DNA of 64,000 nt from Dicyema japonicum (GCA_011109175.1 RDEW01000059.1:1-64000), one strand, 5' to 3'. Counted from the first letter of the stretch, positions 1 through 10,829 are shown. Numbers and translations are program-made. Notes: generated from the sequence alone by a model not told the origin.

Positions 1-470
1 TCGTTCCTTCTCCGATATGAGGCTTCAAGTCTCGTTGAGCTGCCTCCAGATAAATAATGAACAAAATCGGGGATAATGGATCTCCTTGAGGGGTACCAAT
101 TGTCGTTTCAAATGTCCTCGATAAAGCTGTCCCAGTCCTGACCATCAAACTTGTGTCCGTCAAGAGTGTCTTTACCATCCTAATCGATGAGCCCTCCAAG
201 AAGTGCTTCAGTATTTGCAGCAGCTTGATCCTGTTGACGGAATCAAAGGCCTTTGACATATCAATCCCCAGAATGGTTGTCGTTATTTTAAATTTTTGAA
301 CAGCCGCACTTCTCCATTTGTGGTTCCATATAACATCTCACGTTGATCTCCCTTTGCGGAAGCAACTTTGATAAGCCGACAGGTACGAGTCTAGGCGTCC
401 CTCCATTTTTTGAAGCGTAATATTGGCGAGTATCTTCCGTAATGTGTTGGTTAATACCACTGGTCTTAGG
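1..470 (-). mobile_element. LINE-A reverse-transcriptase fragment
   Basis: Read on the minus strand, this gives the RT core of an APE-type LINE: an AFDSVN-like motif near 240-260 and QGDPLSPILF near 65-100. Near-identical sequence recurs at 1505-1965, which carries the YADDVDF active site. The copy is broken by the window edge and lacks both ends. Confidence 0.85.
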
Positions 471-598
471 ATCTTAAATTCAAAGTCAATAATATAAATT
501 TTAATTTTATTATTTAATTTAAAAAATCAGAAAATCGGAAATATAGATTTTATCAATATTTAGCAATCCACAATATAAGATTATATTTAATTATTAAA

Positions 599-1440
599 TT
601 AATTATTATTTCCTAAGTTAATTAACTCTTTCCTGTCTTCAGTTGTGACTTTACTAATAAAAATTAGGACGATTGACTAAATAATTTATATTAATTAAAC
701 CGTTAACACAGAGACTCCAGTAAACACCATTTTTATTGCGTACGAATGTGATACAACATAATCTAACACAGCATATGGGCAGGTCTAAAAATACATCCAA
801 TAAATACTGAATTAAAAGCCTTTCCTGTCAGACAGTCTTGATTTTCACAGCAAGAAGGATTTGTAATGTTGTATAAATCAGATTCATTATAACCACAGCA
901 TTTAAACTATAAATATTAAATTAAACAACTGTTGACTGAAATTTGTCTAATTCATCGCTTAAATCTTCATTATTTACGAGTTCTTTCAATCCAATGAAAA
1001 TATAGTCTGTCAATTTACGTTCGAAGGCAAGTACATTAATTGTTATTGATAAACTTGCTACCAATAAAATCGCAAGCAAAATACAATACTACAATTAGAA
1101 GGTATTATAACATTATTTTAGCACATTTATTATTTGTACGGATCCAATATATCCCAACCCCTGATAAAAGTAAACAGAAGCCAGAGATGAAATAAAGCAC
1201 GACTTGGAACAGTTGTATCACAATATTTACGTTTTAAATTCATAAAATTCTTTTAGAAAAACAAAATAATACGTGGTGGCAACCATAGTTCCAATTCCAA
1301 AAAACTTAATTTTATAATATTTTATACCATAAAAACACTAACTATTATACTACTGGCTAAATTTACTATAAACACAGAATGCATCTACTGTCATCGCTAA
1401 TAAATATTTTATTCACTTTTTGGTTAACTCTATTAAAATA
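599..1440 (-). CDS. Tetraspanin family membrane protein
   Basis: Tetraspanins are four-pass membrane scaffolds that organise receptors and adhesion proteins. Minus-strand exons spliced at 24-, 23- and 23-nt introns (677-700, 785-807, 907-929) give a large extracellular loop with the diagnostic FKCCG, then NPSCC, then two more cysteines: six in all. TM4 (GVSVLTSIVLIFISKV) and a short tail end at the stop at 599-601. Upstream lie a TM3 segment (LAILLVASLSITINVLAFER), a TM2 segment (FISGFCLLLSGVGIYW) with a following Cys, and a TM1 segment (NLASSIIVSVFM plus FFGIGTMVATTYYF) across another 23-nt intron. The exon carrying TM2 does not join either neighbour in phase, so an indel or mis-chosen splice site is present there. 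The start codon is uncertain (about 1410-1440). The family call is firm from the cysteine pattern; the 5' structure is not. Confidence 0.88.
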
Positions 1441-1504
1441 TATTTTATATATTAAAATCTAAAAAATAAAAAAAATAATAGCAAACTTTACATACATCAT
1501 AACA

Positions 1505-1965
1505 ACCGAGACCAAAGTTTTCAATGTTCCTTCGACGTTAGTGAGCGAAGTTAGTTAGTGTCTTCCTTCGTGTTATATCTTTAGTGTCACCGAGGAGGGA
1601 TCCTAGTTTTTTTGATCTCCCCAGTACCCCTAGATCTTTTCCTCACTTCTTTTTAGCTCTGTGAATTCGGTTTTGTTTGTGTTTACTTTTAATGACCACT
1701 CAGCCATTTCATAAAGCATTTTCTCCAAAAGTGCAATTAACTCTTCTTTGTTATTCGAAATAAAGTCCACGTCATCCGCATATGCTATTATGCTCGTTCC
1801 TTCTCCGATATGAGGCTTCAAGTCTCGTAAAGCTGCCTCCAGATAAATAATAAACAAAATCGGGGATAATGGATCTCCTTGAGGGGTACAAATTGTCGTT
1901 TCAAATGTCCTCGATAAAGCTTTCCCAGTCCTGACCATCAAACTTGTGTCCGTTCCAACTCCTAT
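1505..1965 (-). mobile_element. LINE-A reverse-transcriptase fragment
   Basis: Minus-strand frame 1630-1941 contains CTPQGDPLSPILFIIYLEAA and AYADDVDFISNN, the RT palm motifs, followed by KVNTNKTEF. It is a second copy of the element at 1-470, about 1.5 kb away in the same orientation, with the tetraspanin between them. The 5' side ends abruptly near 1952. Confidence 0.9.
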
Positions 1966-2032
1966 GGCTGGTTAAAAAAAAGTTTGTAATAATTTTATTA
2001 ATATATTTAAATAAAAAATAAATTTTAAAATA

Positions 2033-2306
2033 AATGGAGATGTGTCATCTCTTAATCAAGTAATCGTGTATGCTCATTTAAAGTTTAGAGATTTTCTCAA
2101 GTATTATAATAAACAGACATTACTGTGTTTTACTCATTGTATAAGTGATATTTCCACAACGACGCTCACTAATTCTGAGGTAACTTGTAATATTTATTAA
2201 GATTGATTGTACAAACATGTGCTTTAATAAACACATTAATTGTAACCACGTGATTGCCGCTAAATATTTTGAAATTCAATCAAATTTAAAAAATAATAAT
2301 TCATAA
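2033..2306 (+). CDS. TIMM9: Mitochondrial small TIM chaperone Tim9
   Basis: Tim9 pairs with Tim10 in the intermembrane space, where the complex escorts hydrophobic carriers to the inner membrane. Exons are joined through introns at 2060-2083 (24 nt) and 2180-2201 (22 nt), both phase 0. The protein has the twin CX3C signature, CFTHC then CTNMC, 16 residues apart. The lead-in SSLNQFRDFLKYYNKQTLL and the tail INCNHVIAAKYFEIQSNL match the Tim9 helices rather than Tim10. The stop is at 2304-2306. No in-frame ATG is seen in the first exon (frame open from about 2012), so a short upstream coding exon is probably missing from my model. TIMM10 lies at 56.7 kb in the same window, unlinked. Identity is strong; only the start is open. 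Confidence 0.9.
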
Positions 2307-2339
2307 ATAATTTGGTTTAATTGCTTAGATTCTTAGTGC

Positions 2340-2540
2340 TTTGTTTTAAGGATTATATTAGTGATATCCATATTTTCTGCAATCTGTTTGGTCACGTTCT
2401 TAAAATACACACAAACACACCTTCAAATTACATAAATTGTAATGTCATCAAGATTGGTAGTGAGGTGATGACGTACTTATCCCACTAAATGTTTTAATTT
2501 CATCAATGTTAGTGTGACTTGACGTTACCATTCTTGTTTT
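2340..2540 (-). CDS. Possible small spliced gene, unrecognised
   Basis: A minus-strand reading with a 33-nt GT-AG intron (about 2400-2432) gives a short tail, NVTKQIAENMDITNIILK, ending in TAA near 2348. An ATG at about 2538-2540 starts MVTSSHTNIDEIKTFSG. The two parts need a second intron that I could not place uniquely. No family is recognised. It lies between TIMM9 and the next plus-strand gene. Confidence 0.25.
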
Positions 2541-2619
2541 GAGAATTGAAGAAATGATGAAGTTAGAAAGTCCACGCCACAAGAGTTTAGTGAAATTCTA
2601 AATATAAACAAATTATACA

Positions 2620-2949
2620 ATGTCTCATATTGATTGTCCAGTGTCATATATGTGGATAACATTAATAGTTGGCCAAATCTTCAATATTCTGCTTCTTTGC
2701 TATATAGTACCTCCCAATATCTTGTAAAGCAGCTGAGTATTCAACAGAGACTAGACAAAAGGAAAAGTCAGAGTATCTCTAAACCCTATTGCATCTGAGA
2801 AACTACTGAAGACGTACATCGACCAAATCGAAGAGAGGATCAATCGAAATTTTATTTTCAAACTACATGGCAAGTCAGATAAGGGTAACCGGAAGCAGGA
2901 GGCTGGCAAGCTCTATTACTTCCCCTCAACTTTATATTATTATCTTTAA
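2620..2949 (+). CDS. Small single-pass membrane protein (85 aa), unrecognised
   Basis: Four exons (2620-2706, 2730-2772, 2800-2873, 2896-2949) join through 23-, 27- and 22-nt GT-AG introns to 258 nt, exactly 86 codons with the stop. Residues 9-29 (roughly SYMWITLIVGQIFNILLLCY) form one strongly hydrophobic helix. The rest is basic and hydrophilic (QRLDKRKSQKTTEDVHRPNR), then a short aromatic C-terminus (KLYYFPSTLYYYL). The order short N-terminus, TM, basic tail suggests a type III or tail-out protein. All three splice phases are consistent, which supports a real gene. I do not recognise the family. Confidence 0.6.
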
Positions 2950-2959
2950 TAAAGTGTTT

Positions 2960-3790
2960 CGTTTTTATGTTTCAAAAACTCAAAGTATATATCCCCCACT
3001 CGGAGAATAATGATTAAAATCCACTTCTATTCCATCCAATTTCGAGTCTCAACCGTACGATGAATGTAGTTCTTGTCTTCGAATTGATTAAAAGATTTGA
3101 AAAGGGGATTTTTTTCTCTCAAAGACAATCAATGGTGGTCGGTGTGATGGCCTTAATATAGTTAAGTTTATATCGATCCATTAGAGTTTGTTTTTTTAAA
3201 TAACTTTTGAGGTTTTCACTATAATTCCTTCGACTTTGTGATTTCCTTTCTTAAGGAACTCTGTGAGACTTATTAGTCGTGTATCGCCTGGGTAAATAAT
3301 TCTTTGGTGGACTTATCAACTTGCTTTTGTTTACTGTATCGAAGGCTTTCAAATGGTCTCAGAATATACATGCACGTTTGTATTTTATTTGCAAGGACGT
3401 GAACAATGGCCCAAACCACACTGCAGTAGACATTCCAGTCATAGCCAAAATAACCTGGATTCTCCGGCATTACTAATCATTAAAAAATGTTGGTATTGAT
3501 GTTCCAAGTTCAATTGTTCCCCACTCCAATAGTTTTGTAGATATTTTTTTCCGGTATTAAGTATTTATATTAAGAAATTGTTGTTGGATTTTCTAGGACA
3601 ACTAGATTACCTTTAATCGGAATCTGGGAGTCGGTTTTGTGTATATTTAATAATCTTTTGAAATGTACCGACACAATGGTTGTTTTCTCGGCCTTGTTCA
3701 TAGTTGTGTTCTCCTTTTTCTAAAAAAATAAAATATCATTAATGCTCTGTTTCTAGACGTACATAAGTCACAAGGACTTCTCGAATTCCC
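2960..3790 (-). mobile_element. Decayed LINE fragment
   Basis: On the minus strand around 3310-3350 the sequence reads like RT motif A (KAFDTVNKSKLI, frame-shifted against the adjacent open frame 3273-3470). The stretch 2990-3055 is partly repeated near 27490-27550. No intact frame and no clear ends. The family is uncertain. Confidence 0.35.
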
Positions 3791-3799
3791 ATTCTTGTC

Positions 3800-4970
3800 A
3801 CATTCGGAATTTAATGCCTAAACCAACTTCGTGGATCAATTTATTTACGCATACCGAGGTCACACAGGCTATAAGATCGATGAAGATATCTTATACGTGT
3901 GGTCCTGACGGCATTTCAAGAATTTTGCTAAAACATCTTGGTAATGTTGCAATCAATTCGATTACGTCAATTTTTAATTTGTTCTCTAACAAGAACGTCA
4001 TCTTATGCAAATGAAAGAACTCACTTATAATACCCCTCCTAAAACCAGGAAAACCGAAAAACTTAATTTCTTCCTACCGTCCAATTTCATTAACGTCCGC
4101 ATTATCGCGCCTAATGGAGAAACTCGTACTCTGGAAAATTAAACCCCATTTGCCCGATTGTCACCTTCAAAATGGTTTCAAATGTGAGCGTTCAACTACG
4201 ACACATTTGACTTCACTGCCTCAATTTATATCAAAAGAGTTCAACGAACCAAAACGCCATCTACGGACAATAGTGGTCTCTTTAGTCATCCAGAAGGCGT
4301 TCGATTCTGTCCCTAGAACATTACTCACGAAAAAGGTTTTTGACACCACCATTCAGCCGGCTTTGAAAAGATGGATAGCCAATTTCTCTCCGGAAGAAGA
4401 GGACGTGTATGTATAGGCCACGCAAGATCGAGGTCCCGTCTCCTACCAAATGGCGTCCCTAAGGATTGCCCCTCTCTCCGGCGTTATTCAACTTATTCCT
4501 CAACAATTTGCCCTGCCCTGGAGGACGAGATTCAATGCTTCTCACTTATGCTGACGACCTAATCATCGCTAGCAGGAACAAATACGTGGGTACAGCAAAA
4601 TCAGAGCTTCAGTCACATATTGATGACTTGGAAGCCTGGTTGAAGTTGAATCGTCTCTCCATATCCAGGGATAAATCAATGTATACAATTTTCACAAACG
4701 ACAGAAAAGAAAAACATCACTGGATTTGAACATTTATAGAGACTCTTTACCATTACAGATTCGTCCAACTATCCTGGGAATGACATTTGACCCTTTGATG
4801 ACATTTTCTCAACATGTGAAGAACGTTATGACAAAGGGTCTCAGGAAACTAAATATAATCAAACCGCTCTTAAAGTCCAGACCATCACAGGAATGCGCTG
4901 TCGTCTTGTTCAATCAACCCCTAAAACCGACGATAGAATATGCTTGTGCCTCATGGGCCTATTGAGCTTA
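3800..4970 (+). mobile_element. LINE-B (CR1/Jockey-like) reverse transcriptase, degenerate
   Basis: Consecutive broken frames give RT blocks in order: GPDGISRILLKHL (3900), ISSYRPISLTSALSRLMEKL (4070), QKAFDSVPR (4300), PNGV and PLSPALFNLFLNNLP (4450-4510), TYADDLIIASRN (4545), then the thumb LGMTFDPLMTFSQHVKNV (4775). Stops and frameshifts separate them. This is the most complete LINE-B RT in the window. The 3' end is lost before the SINE at 5010. Confidence 0.88.
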
Positions 4971-4995
4971 AACAATATGATAATTAATCAATAAT

Positions 4996-5340
4996 TTTCA
5001 AAAATGAGGGCATAGTGGTTAGGTGTCGGGCTAAAGTGACTTAGGTTACGGGTTCGATTCTCGCTGCTGTTCACCTGGTGGAAGGTTTCACGCATCTACG
5101 ATGTTAAAAAGGTTTGACGAGTGACGCCGTCATCAGTGGATACTCACTGCGGAACTGGATTGTCAAAAAAGAACCCACACGCAAAAAAAAGAAAAAAGAA
5201 GTGAAGATCATTACTTGGTTCTACGATTAGTTAAAATTTACTGTTCTTTACTTAAATAAAGTGTGTGTCCTGCCTATGCGGAGCTAATACCACGGCTCCG
5301 TGAAAAACTGTTACTATTATTATTTATTTCAAAAATGAGG
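4996..5340 (+). mobile_element. tRNA-derived SINE with perfect 14-bp target-site duplication
   Basis: TTTCAAAAATGAGG occurs at 4996-5009 and again at 5327-5340, bracketing a 317-bp insert. The head is tRNA-like: GGCATAGTGG (A box, 5009-5018) and GGGTTCGATTCTC (B box, about 5050-5062). The middle carries TGACGAGTGACGCCGTCATC (5117-5136). The 3' part reads GTGTGTGTCCTGCCTATGCG and ends in a short ATT-rich tail. There is no open frame. Other copies lie at 21976, 40091 and, in part, 9650. Confidence 0.93.
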
Positions 5341-5549
5341 TTAGGATGGTTTTGTCGTCTATCTTAGTTTTCCAGAAGTCATTATAACCATTAAAAATAG
5401 GTTTAAAATGGGACTGAAAAAATTAAGATACACTTATATTGACGTAATTAATTTAAATGACATTTTGATGCTGTCCATTTATCTGCCGGCTGCATTAATA
5501 ATAGAAACTTAATTATTAATCACCAACCTTTAATTTTCTTTTTGGTACA

Positions 5550-8165
5550 ATTTTTTGGTGAGGTGGTGACGTGCCTCGTTTATTTATTGGATCACAGTTG
5601 AGAAAAATGTCTAAAAAGCAAGGGGTACAAAGGGATGCATCTCGTCTAAAGGTCCTTACGTTCAATGCTAGAGGCTTATCTACGACCTGGTCGAGGAAGA
5701 TTCTCTGTGACGACCTAGAGAGATACGACGTATCTATTGGGTGCCTACAAGAGACGAAACTTACTTGTAGCCTTGATGAGAACTATGGCGAATATCGAAT
5801 AATGTTTACCGAGCGACTCAAAATATTATGGACTTGGATTTGCCATCCACTCAAAGTTGACAAGTGTAACCGTATATGGAGTGTGAATGACAGGATCTGT
5901 GTTATACAAATCCGTCTAAACGACTTATTCCTTCTAAGAGTTTTCTGACAATTAAAAATGTTTGTGCGCCACACTGCGGGAGAGTAGCGAAAGATCCGAC
6001 AGAACTAGACGACTTCTATTCAACACTGTTACGGACGTACAACGAATATGAGTCGTCATCACTAATACTCATTGCTGGCGATTTGAATGCGAAAATCGGG
6101 ATGAAGAATAACCCGGATGTGTTTTCTTGGGAGAACATGGACGTGGAATAAGAAACCTACCCGGGACAATACTTGGTCACTTTTGTATGGCAAACAACCT
6201 TTTCCTATGCAATACTGCATTTACGCATCTTGTCTGCCACAAAACTACGTGGATGGGGAAGCGAAAGAACTGAAAGGATACAACCAAATAGATTATGTCA
6301 TATGCCAGGCTAAAGACAAACACCTTCTACTAAACGCACGTTCATATGAATGCTCGACGACTGTCAGCGATCACAAGATGGTTATTGCGACCTTCACTCA
6401 GAAAAAAAATGCAATCAAATACAAGAATGCCACAAATCACGAATTTGAGAAAGTCAGAGGCGACTACGCGACTGAAAGGCTAATTTCTTAACCGGAGACT
6501 ACTGAGAGATATCAACAATACATTCAGACTCATATGCAGGAAGTATTGGCGGATACTCGTTAGAAGACACCTGGAAACAAACAAAGGATACCATCAACGA
6601 ATCTGCTGAGGCATGTCTTGGCAAAAGGGAGAATAGTAAAATGCACCTGAAGGCTATTCATCCAGAAGTTTCTGAGCTTGCAAAAAGTTTAAAAGAAATA
6701 AATATGAGAAAATCAAATGCCACTGACGCTAATACGAGAAAAGCCTTCAGGCGAAAGGCAACGTGTCAGAAGAAAAATAAAGTCTGAAGGCTTTTCCTAG
6801 AAGAAATAGCTTCCTGTATAGAAAAAATAAACAAACTGAAAGACAACGCACAGGTGTACGTCGCTGCTCGTTTGCTGCGGCGAACAAACCCAAGTCGACT
6901 AACCATAAAAGACGAGAACAGTAAGCTGATACTGAACACCGAAGAACAAACTGAAGCCATCGCGGCTCACTTTTAGAAGCTTTACAACATCAAAACCATA
7001 GAAATCCACCCATTTGATCCAAAGCCAAGACCCTGGAGATACCAATCACGGCCGAGGAAATCAAAACGGCCTGCCGAAAACTCAAAAATAACAGAAGTCC
7101 TGGACCAGACAAAATAGATTCCGAACTACTAAAATACGGACCCCACTGACTGTATGACAAAATTGCAATACTACTAAATAGTTTTCGAGAAGGGAGATCT
7201 ACAGCTGATGCGGTCTGGAGTCACAGATGGAGGTGTGCAACATATCAAAGATAAAGTTACGACACCAATATTTTGGGAATTGATTTATCAAAAACTTTTG
7301 ATACGGTTAACCGGAACAAGCTAATGGGTTACTGAGAGGATTTCTTGATGAGTCGAGTCTAGGAATGACCCGAATTCTACTTTCCAACACTGAGCTCCTT
7401 GTGAAAGTCGGAAAGACCTATTCAAGAAAATTTGAAACAAACACGGGTACTCGACAAGGAGACTCCCTTTCTCCTCTACTATTAACAATTTATTCGGAAG
7501 CCGCTATGATGGAACTGTTATACCAAAGAAAGACGGAAGAAGTGATCTCGCAGACGATGTAGACCTAATTTCTGAAGACAAAGAGGCCTTGGAACACCTA
7601 TTAGAAAAAACACCAGATGTACTAGGGAAATGGTTTCTTACTGTGAACAGAGAGAAAACAGAACTCACAGAGATAAAAAGATGAGTAACGTCCTAGAAAA
7701 GAAATGGCAACAAGTAAAGAAACTCTGTTCACTTTTGGGAGATAGCGAAGATATCTTACGTAGGAAAACTCTATCCAATATAAACTGAAGAATCTATGGC
7801 TCAATCAAATAGGTATCGACACGAAAATGAGAATCCTATTATACGACTCATTCGTACTTTTATATAACGCTGGAACTTGGGCGACCTCATCAGCATATAT
7901 TTATATTTATTAACCCCGGATACACCGAGAAAGAAGTTAAAGTAAACAACTAATTAAGTGATATGGAAAGACTAGACTCGTTCCACAGAGGTCAGCTGAG
8001 AAAAATAACAGGAACTACTCTGCCTAATAACAGGAACTAGAATATCAAGAAATTCTTTATATAAGAGTTGCAGCACTAGACCTATCAGCTTAGAAGTACT
8101 GGAATCTCGATGGAAGCTCAGTTTACTAAACTACAGGTGGTTGAGGACATGACTCTGAAATATTA
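5550..8165 (+). mobile_element. LINE-A, near full-length but broken (APE endonuclease + RT)
   Basis: The endonuclease domain starts at about 5640 with LTFNARGLSTTW and CLQETKL, continues with AGDLNAKIG (6080), then IDYVIC and SDHKMV (6280-6390). An RT lead-in (KIEKINKLKDNAQVY-like, 6820) precedes RSPGPDKIDSELLKYG (7095), DLSKTFDTVN (7280), RQGDSLSPLLLTIYSEAA (7455) and a damaged YADDVD (7550). The C-terminal segment YNAGTWATSSA (7865) and FHRGQLRKITGT (7980) follows. Stops and indels throughout mean no active product. It is the best template in the window for this family's layout. Confidence 0.9.
7898..7966 (-). mobile_element. Very short retroelement 3'-end insertion inside LINE-A
   Basis: The LINE-A coding sequence GACCTCATCAGC...GATATGGAAA is interrupted by about 65 bp. 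Compare the uninterrupted copy at 48340-48370. Read on the minus strand, the insert ends in TATCCGGGGTTAATAAATAT. The same 3' end is seen at 8860-8905, so this looks like an extreme 5'-truncated insertion. Confidence 0.7.
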
Positions 8166-8269
8166 CTGTCTTCGTGGCCAAACTAATCGTATTTTCCATT
8201 TTTAAATATTTTAGCACAAATTTTGCTGATGAATAATACAAATGATGACCCGAGATTTAACTTTTCTAT

Positions 8270-8590
8270 TTCAGAAATTTGGCAGCAACACCAGAATGTC
8301 GTCCAACCACATTCGGAGCACCATGGGTGCACAAACATACATGTTTCTTAGCGATCTGCAGATTCCTAAACTTCTGATGCACTACTTCGAATATGATTTT
8401 TTGTGAAATGAGAAGCAACTCAATAATTGTATGATCGATGATTAGATTTGTGATGCCTTTTAAGGTTGTATTCTTTCGGTGTAGCGATAAACTGGTTACA
8501 TATCAATGTAATCTTACATCAACCGTTGTGCAAAAATATACAAGTTCCCATTTATCATGAATCATTCCTATTCAAACACCGTTTCTTAGT
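8270..8590 (-). mobile_element. hAT (ZBED5-like) transposase fragment
   Basis: The minus strand reads IIDHTIIELLLISQKIIFEVV and then KKHVCLCTHGAPNVVG, close to the CTDGAPAMVG block of hAT/ZBED transposases. It is flanked by AT-rich non-coding DNA, with no terminal repeats recognised. Confidence 0.55.
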
Positions 8591-8854
8591 TGCAGAAGAA
8601 GTGTTTTTTGTAGAACATTCAAATCTGAATCCGTGTTGTTAGTGACAAAAAAACAAATGAGGTTTAAATTTCCAAAGAACAAGTTTTCCATGAGAGGCGA
8701 TAACGCTCAGGTCAGGGATATCGGTGGGTTAGATGAAGGTGATGGTTTAAGTTTTCCTGGTTTTAAAAGGGCTGATATGTGATTCGTTTGATATGTTTAA
8801 TTTGATTTTACGGATAGTATTCCAAAGTAATGTAGATTTCTTTATTTTATTTAT

Positions 8855-9190
8855 TTATTAACCCCGGATACATTGAGAAAGAAGTTAAAGTAAACAACTA
8901 ATTGAGTGTATCCAGTTTCAACTTCTACAGAAACAGAGTCCATCCGGAATCAGCACAAAAAGTAAGACGTCCATTACATGCCGTTTTGGAAACCCCTCCA
9001 ATGGAGTGGGGAAAAGCAAATGATCCTTTTTCGTGCCGACCTGGCACTGGGCGTCACTTAGACAGGTGGATCACATGACGCCACTCTAATGGGAAGAGAC
9101 AGGAGGAACAGACAAGAAAGCAGAAAACTTCAACCAATTAACCACGCAACACCACATGGCGCCACGTGGCTAATCAGATTTCTTTCGTCC
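8855..9190 (-). mobile_element. Retroelement 3' end with TATCCGGGGTTAATAAA tail
   Basis: The minus strand runs from a GC-richer block (AGCCACGTGGCGCCATGTGG, 9150-9172) through GTGGCGTCATGTGATCCACC to a tail of TTAATAAATAAATAA at 8855-8875. The first part resembles repeats at 37560-37745 and 39360-39600. The last 60 bp match the insertion at 7898. No coding potential is seen, so it may be a 3' UTR or a separate short element. Confidence 0.6.
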
Positions 9191-9229
9191 AATAGATGAT
9201 AATTGTCGGTTCCAAGACTTATCTTTTTT

Positions 9230-9560
9230 TGTTGAGGTTTGTGATTCAAACATTTTATATTCTTGAAGTCAGAGTTGGTTCATCTTCTGAGTGTTCCTTT
9301 TCTTTACAAGGGAACGAGTTTTGGAGTCGAGCTTAGTGTTATATACCGCTCGGGGGACAAACATCTTTTTTGTTTAGATGATCCACTGCCGAGTCGATAT
9401 AATCAAATGTGCAATGATCAAATCCCATTAGGTTATAATAGTCAATGAATAGTTTTAAATTTGGCCAATCTGAGTTATTAAAGGTTGTTTTGTTCCTAAG
9501 TGGGGTTTTGAATAGGCTCAACTTTAGTATATATCGATTATGTCTTAGAAGAAATTAGCG
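9230..9560 (-). mobile_element. LINE endonuclease/linker fragment
   Basis: The minus-strand frame 9339-9521 reads NNSDWPNLKLFIDYYNLMGF then DYIDSAVDHLNKKDVCPP. This is the pattern of the region between the APE endonuclease and RT in Jockey-type LINEs. It is short and broken, and assigned by pattern only. Confidence 0.45.
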
Positions 9561-9649
9561 GGAAATCTTTGATGAAGAAATGGACGGCTGAAGTTGGGTT
9601 ATCATTTCTTATGACTGGTGGCCTTGTGTATATGCGGGTGGTTTAGAAT

Positions 9650-9735
9650 CACCAGCCATATTAATAGGACCGCTGTGGCAGGACACACACTTATTTAAGT
9701 AGGAACAGTTATTATAACAAATCGTGGAGGGAAAA
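9650..9735 (-). mobile_element. SINE 3'-end fragment
   Basis: AGCCATATTAATAGG...GGCAGGACACACACTTATTT matches the reverse complement of the SINE 3' third seen at 40100-40190, including the CACGA-less GCCAT tail. It is 5'-truncated. Confidence 0.75.
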
Positions 9736-9827
9736 CTAAGGTTTATCAACTGGATACCGAAATATATGTAAAATTATTATAATATAAAAATAAATTAAAT
9801 TTATAATTATTTAAATTTAAATTAGAA

Positions 9828-10234
9828 ATGGAAATTAACAAAAAATTTCTGATAAGCTTTGCAAAAAACCAACGTGAAATAACAAAGTCAGGATGGCTTA
9901 CAAACATATGTGTTGGGAAAAATAATAAGTTATTTTATGTTCTCAAAGATAACATACTTTTTTATTATAAGAATGTAACTCAGGATCCAGTAATATATTT
10001 ACTAAATATTAGATAGGCTTGGTAATCCTCGAAAATTTCTCACTACATATGACTGAATATTCCAAATCTTCATTCACTATTGAGTTTGATGGTTTATTTA
10101 ATCTCATTCAAGATCTTCCTTATAAAATCCACTTGGAAGCTGATAATGAGGACGAAATGACTGATTGGATGAAATTAATGATATCTTCTAGTTATAATTA
10201 CAGAAGATTATATTTAGACGGACTTGTTAATTGA
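9828..10234 (+). CDS. Sesquipedalian-like PH-domain protein (PHETA1/2 family)
   Basis: PHETA (sesquipedalian, FAM109) proteins use a PH domain and C-terminal OCRL-binding motif in endosomal recycling. Two exons, 9828-9989 and 10013-10234, separated by a 23-nt phase-0 intron, encode 127 residues. The opening MEINKKFLISFAKNQ and GWLT match the family start MKLNERSL...GFL. FYVLKDNILFYYKN is strand beta2-3, DPIGLVILENFSLHM follows across the splice, and DEMTDWMKLMISSSYNYRRL is the C-terminal helix with the family's YxRL ending. Only the PH domain is present: the family is usually about 250 residues, and the C-terminal F&H motif is missing. It is convergent with the minus-strand gene 16 bp downstream. 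Confidence 0.8.
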
Positions 10235-10249
10235 TTTTCTTATTAATTA

Positions 10250-10545
10250 CTATTTATGAGACTCAACAGAATCAACTAGGATCATTTGTGTGTTGTTTAT
10301 TCTCCATGTTTTTGAGATTAAACCGCAAAACTTGGAATATTCCTTGACATTGTCATCAGAAAGTAACTACTCACTTGATCCCAGCGAGCTCTAACAAAGA
10401 TTTGGCCCGATGCTCCTTCCTCGAGTTCACAAAACCCCATATCTGTAGTATAACTGGATGTTCGTAGTCGCACGGGCACGTTCCTTACTTCATTCGGATT
10501 AAGGATTATAGAGGCATTGGAGAGGTGAACTTTGCAGATGTCCAT
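10250..10545 (-). CDS. Unrecognised small conserved-looking protein (~87 aa)
   Basis: Exon 10375-10545 joins exon 10250-10342 through a 32-nt phase-0 intron that opens GTGAGT. The protein includes NPNEVRNVPVRLRTSSYTTD, CELEEGASGQIFVRARWDQ, then EYSKFCGLISKTWRINNT and ends VDSVESHK. An alternative start joins MDF in an upstream exon across a 30-nt intron (10515-10544), so the first residues are uncertain. The composition is that of a globular cytosolic protein, with no signal or TM segment. It converges on the PHETA-like gene. I do not recognise the family. Confidence 0.55.
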
Positions 10546-10615
10546 CGTTCAGTAATTACAAAAGTCCATTTGCGGTCATCTTTGGTCTTAAAGGATATTT
10601 TCAGGAAATGACCCC

Positions 10616-10822
10616 ATGTGTCCATTTGATGATAATTTTAAGATTAATTTAAATCTATTAAAAATAATCTTATTAGTGATCCACTTTAGTAATTTTAGAT
10701 ATTATGAAGATAAATTAATGGCGTTTAAATTGACTCTCAAAGTTGTCCTTACCTATCCAAGAAAAAAAATTGTTGACTCTGGAAGACTTGGAGATTATGG
10801 GAAAGTGCATAAAAGACTGTAA
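10616..10822 (+). CDS. Hypothetical ORF, possibly a terminal exon
   Basis: The second half of this frame (YYEDKLMAFKLTLKVVLTYP then KKIVDSGRLGDYGKVHKRL) has coding-like composition and ends at a clean TAA. The first half is AT-rich and may be intronic. No splice join to an upstream exon could be fixed in phase. Family unknown. Confidence 0.3.
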   Translation: MCPFDDNFKINLNLLKIILLVIHFSNFRYYEDKLMAFKLTLKVVLTYPRKKIVDSGRLGDYGKVHKRL

Positions 10823-10829
10823 GAAACAG

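Noticed and set aside
5009-5070. A functional tRNA gene
   Set aside because: A and B boxes are present, but the sequence lacks a pairing acceptor stem and recurs with the same downstream 250 bp at other sites with target duplications, so it is a SINE head.
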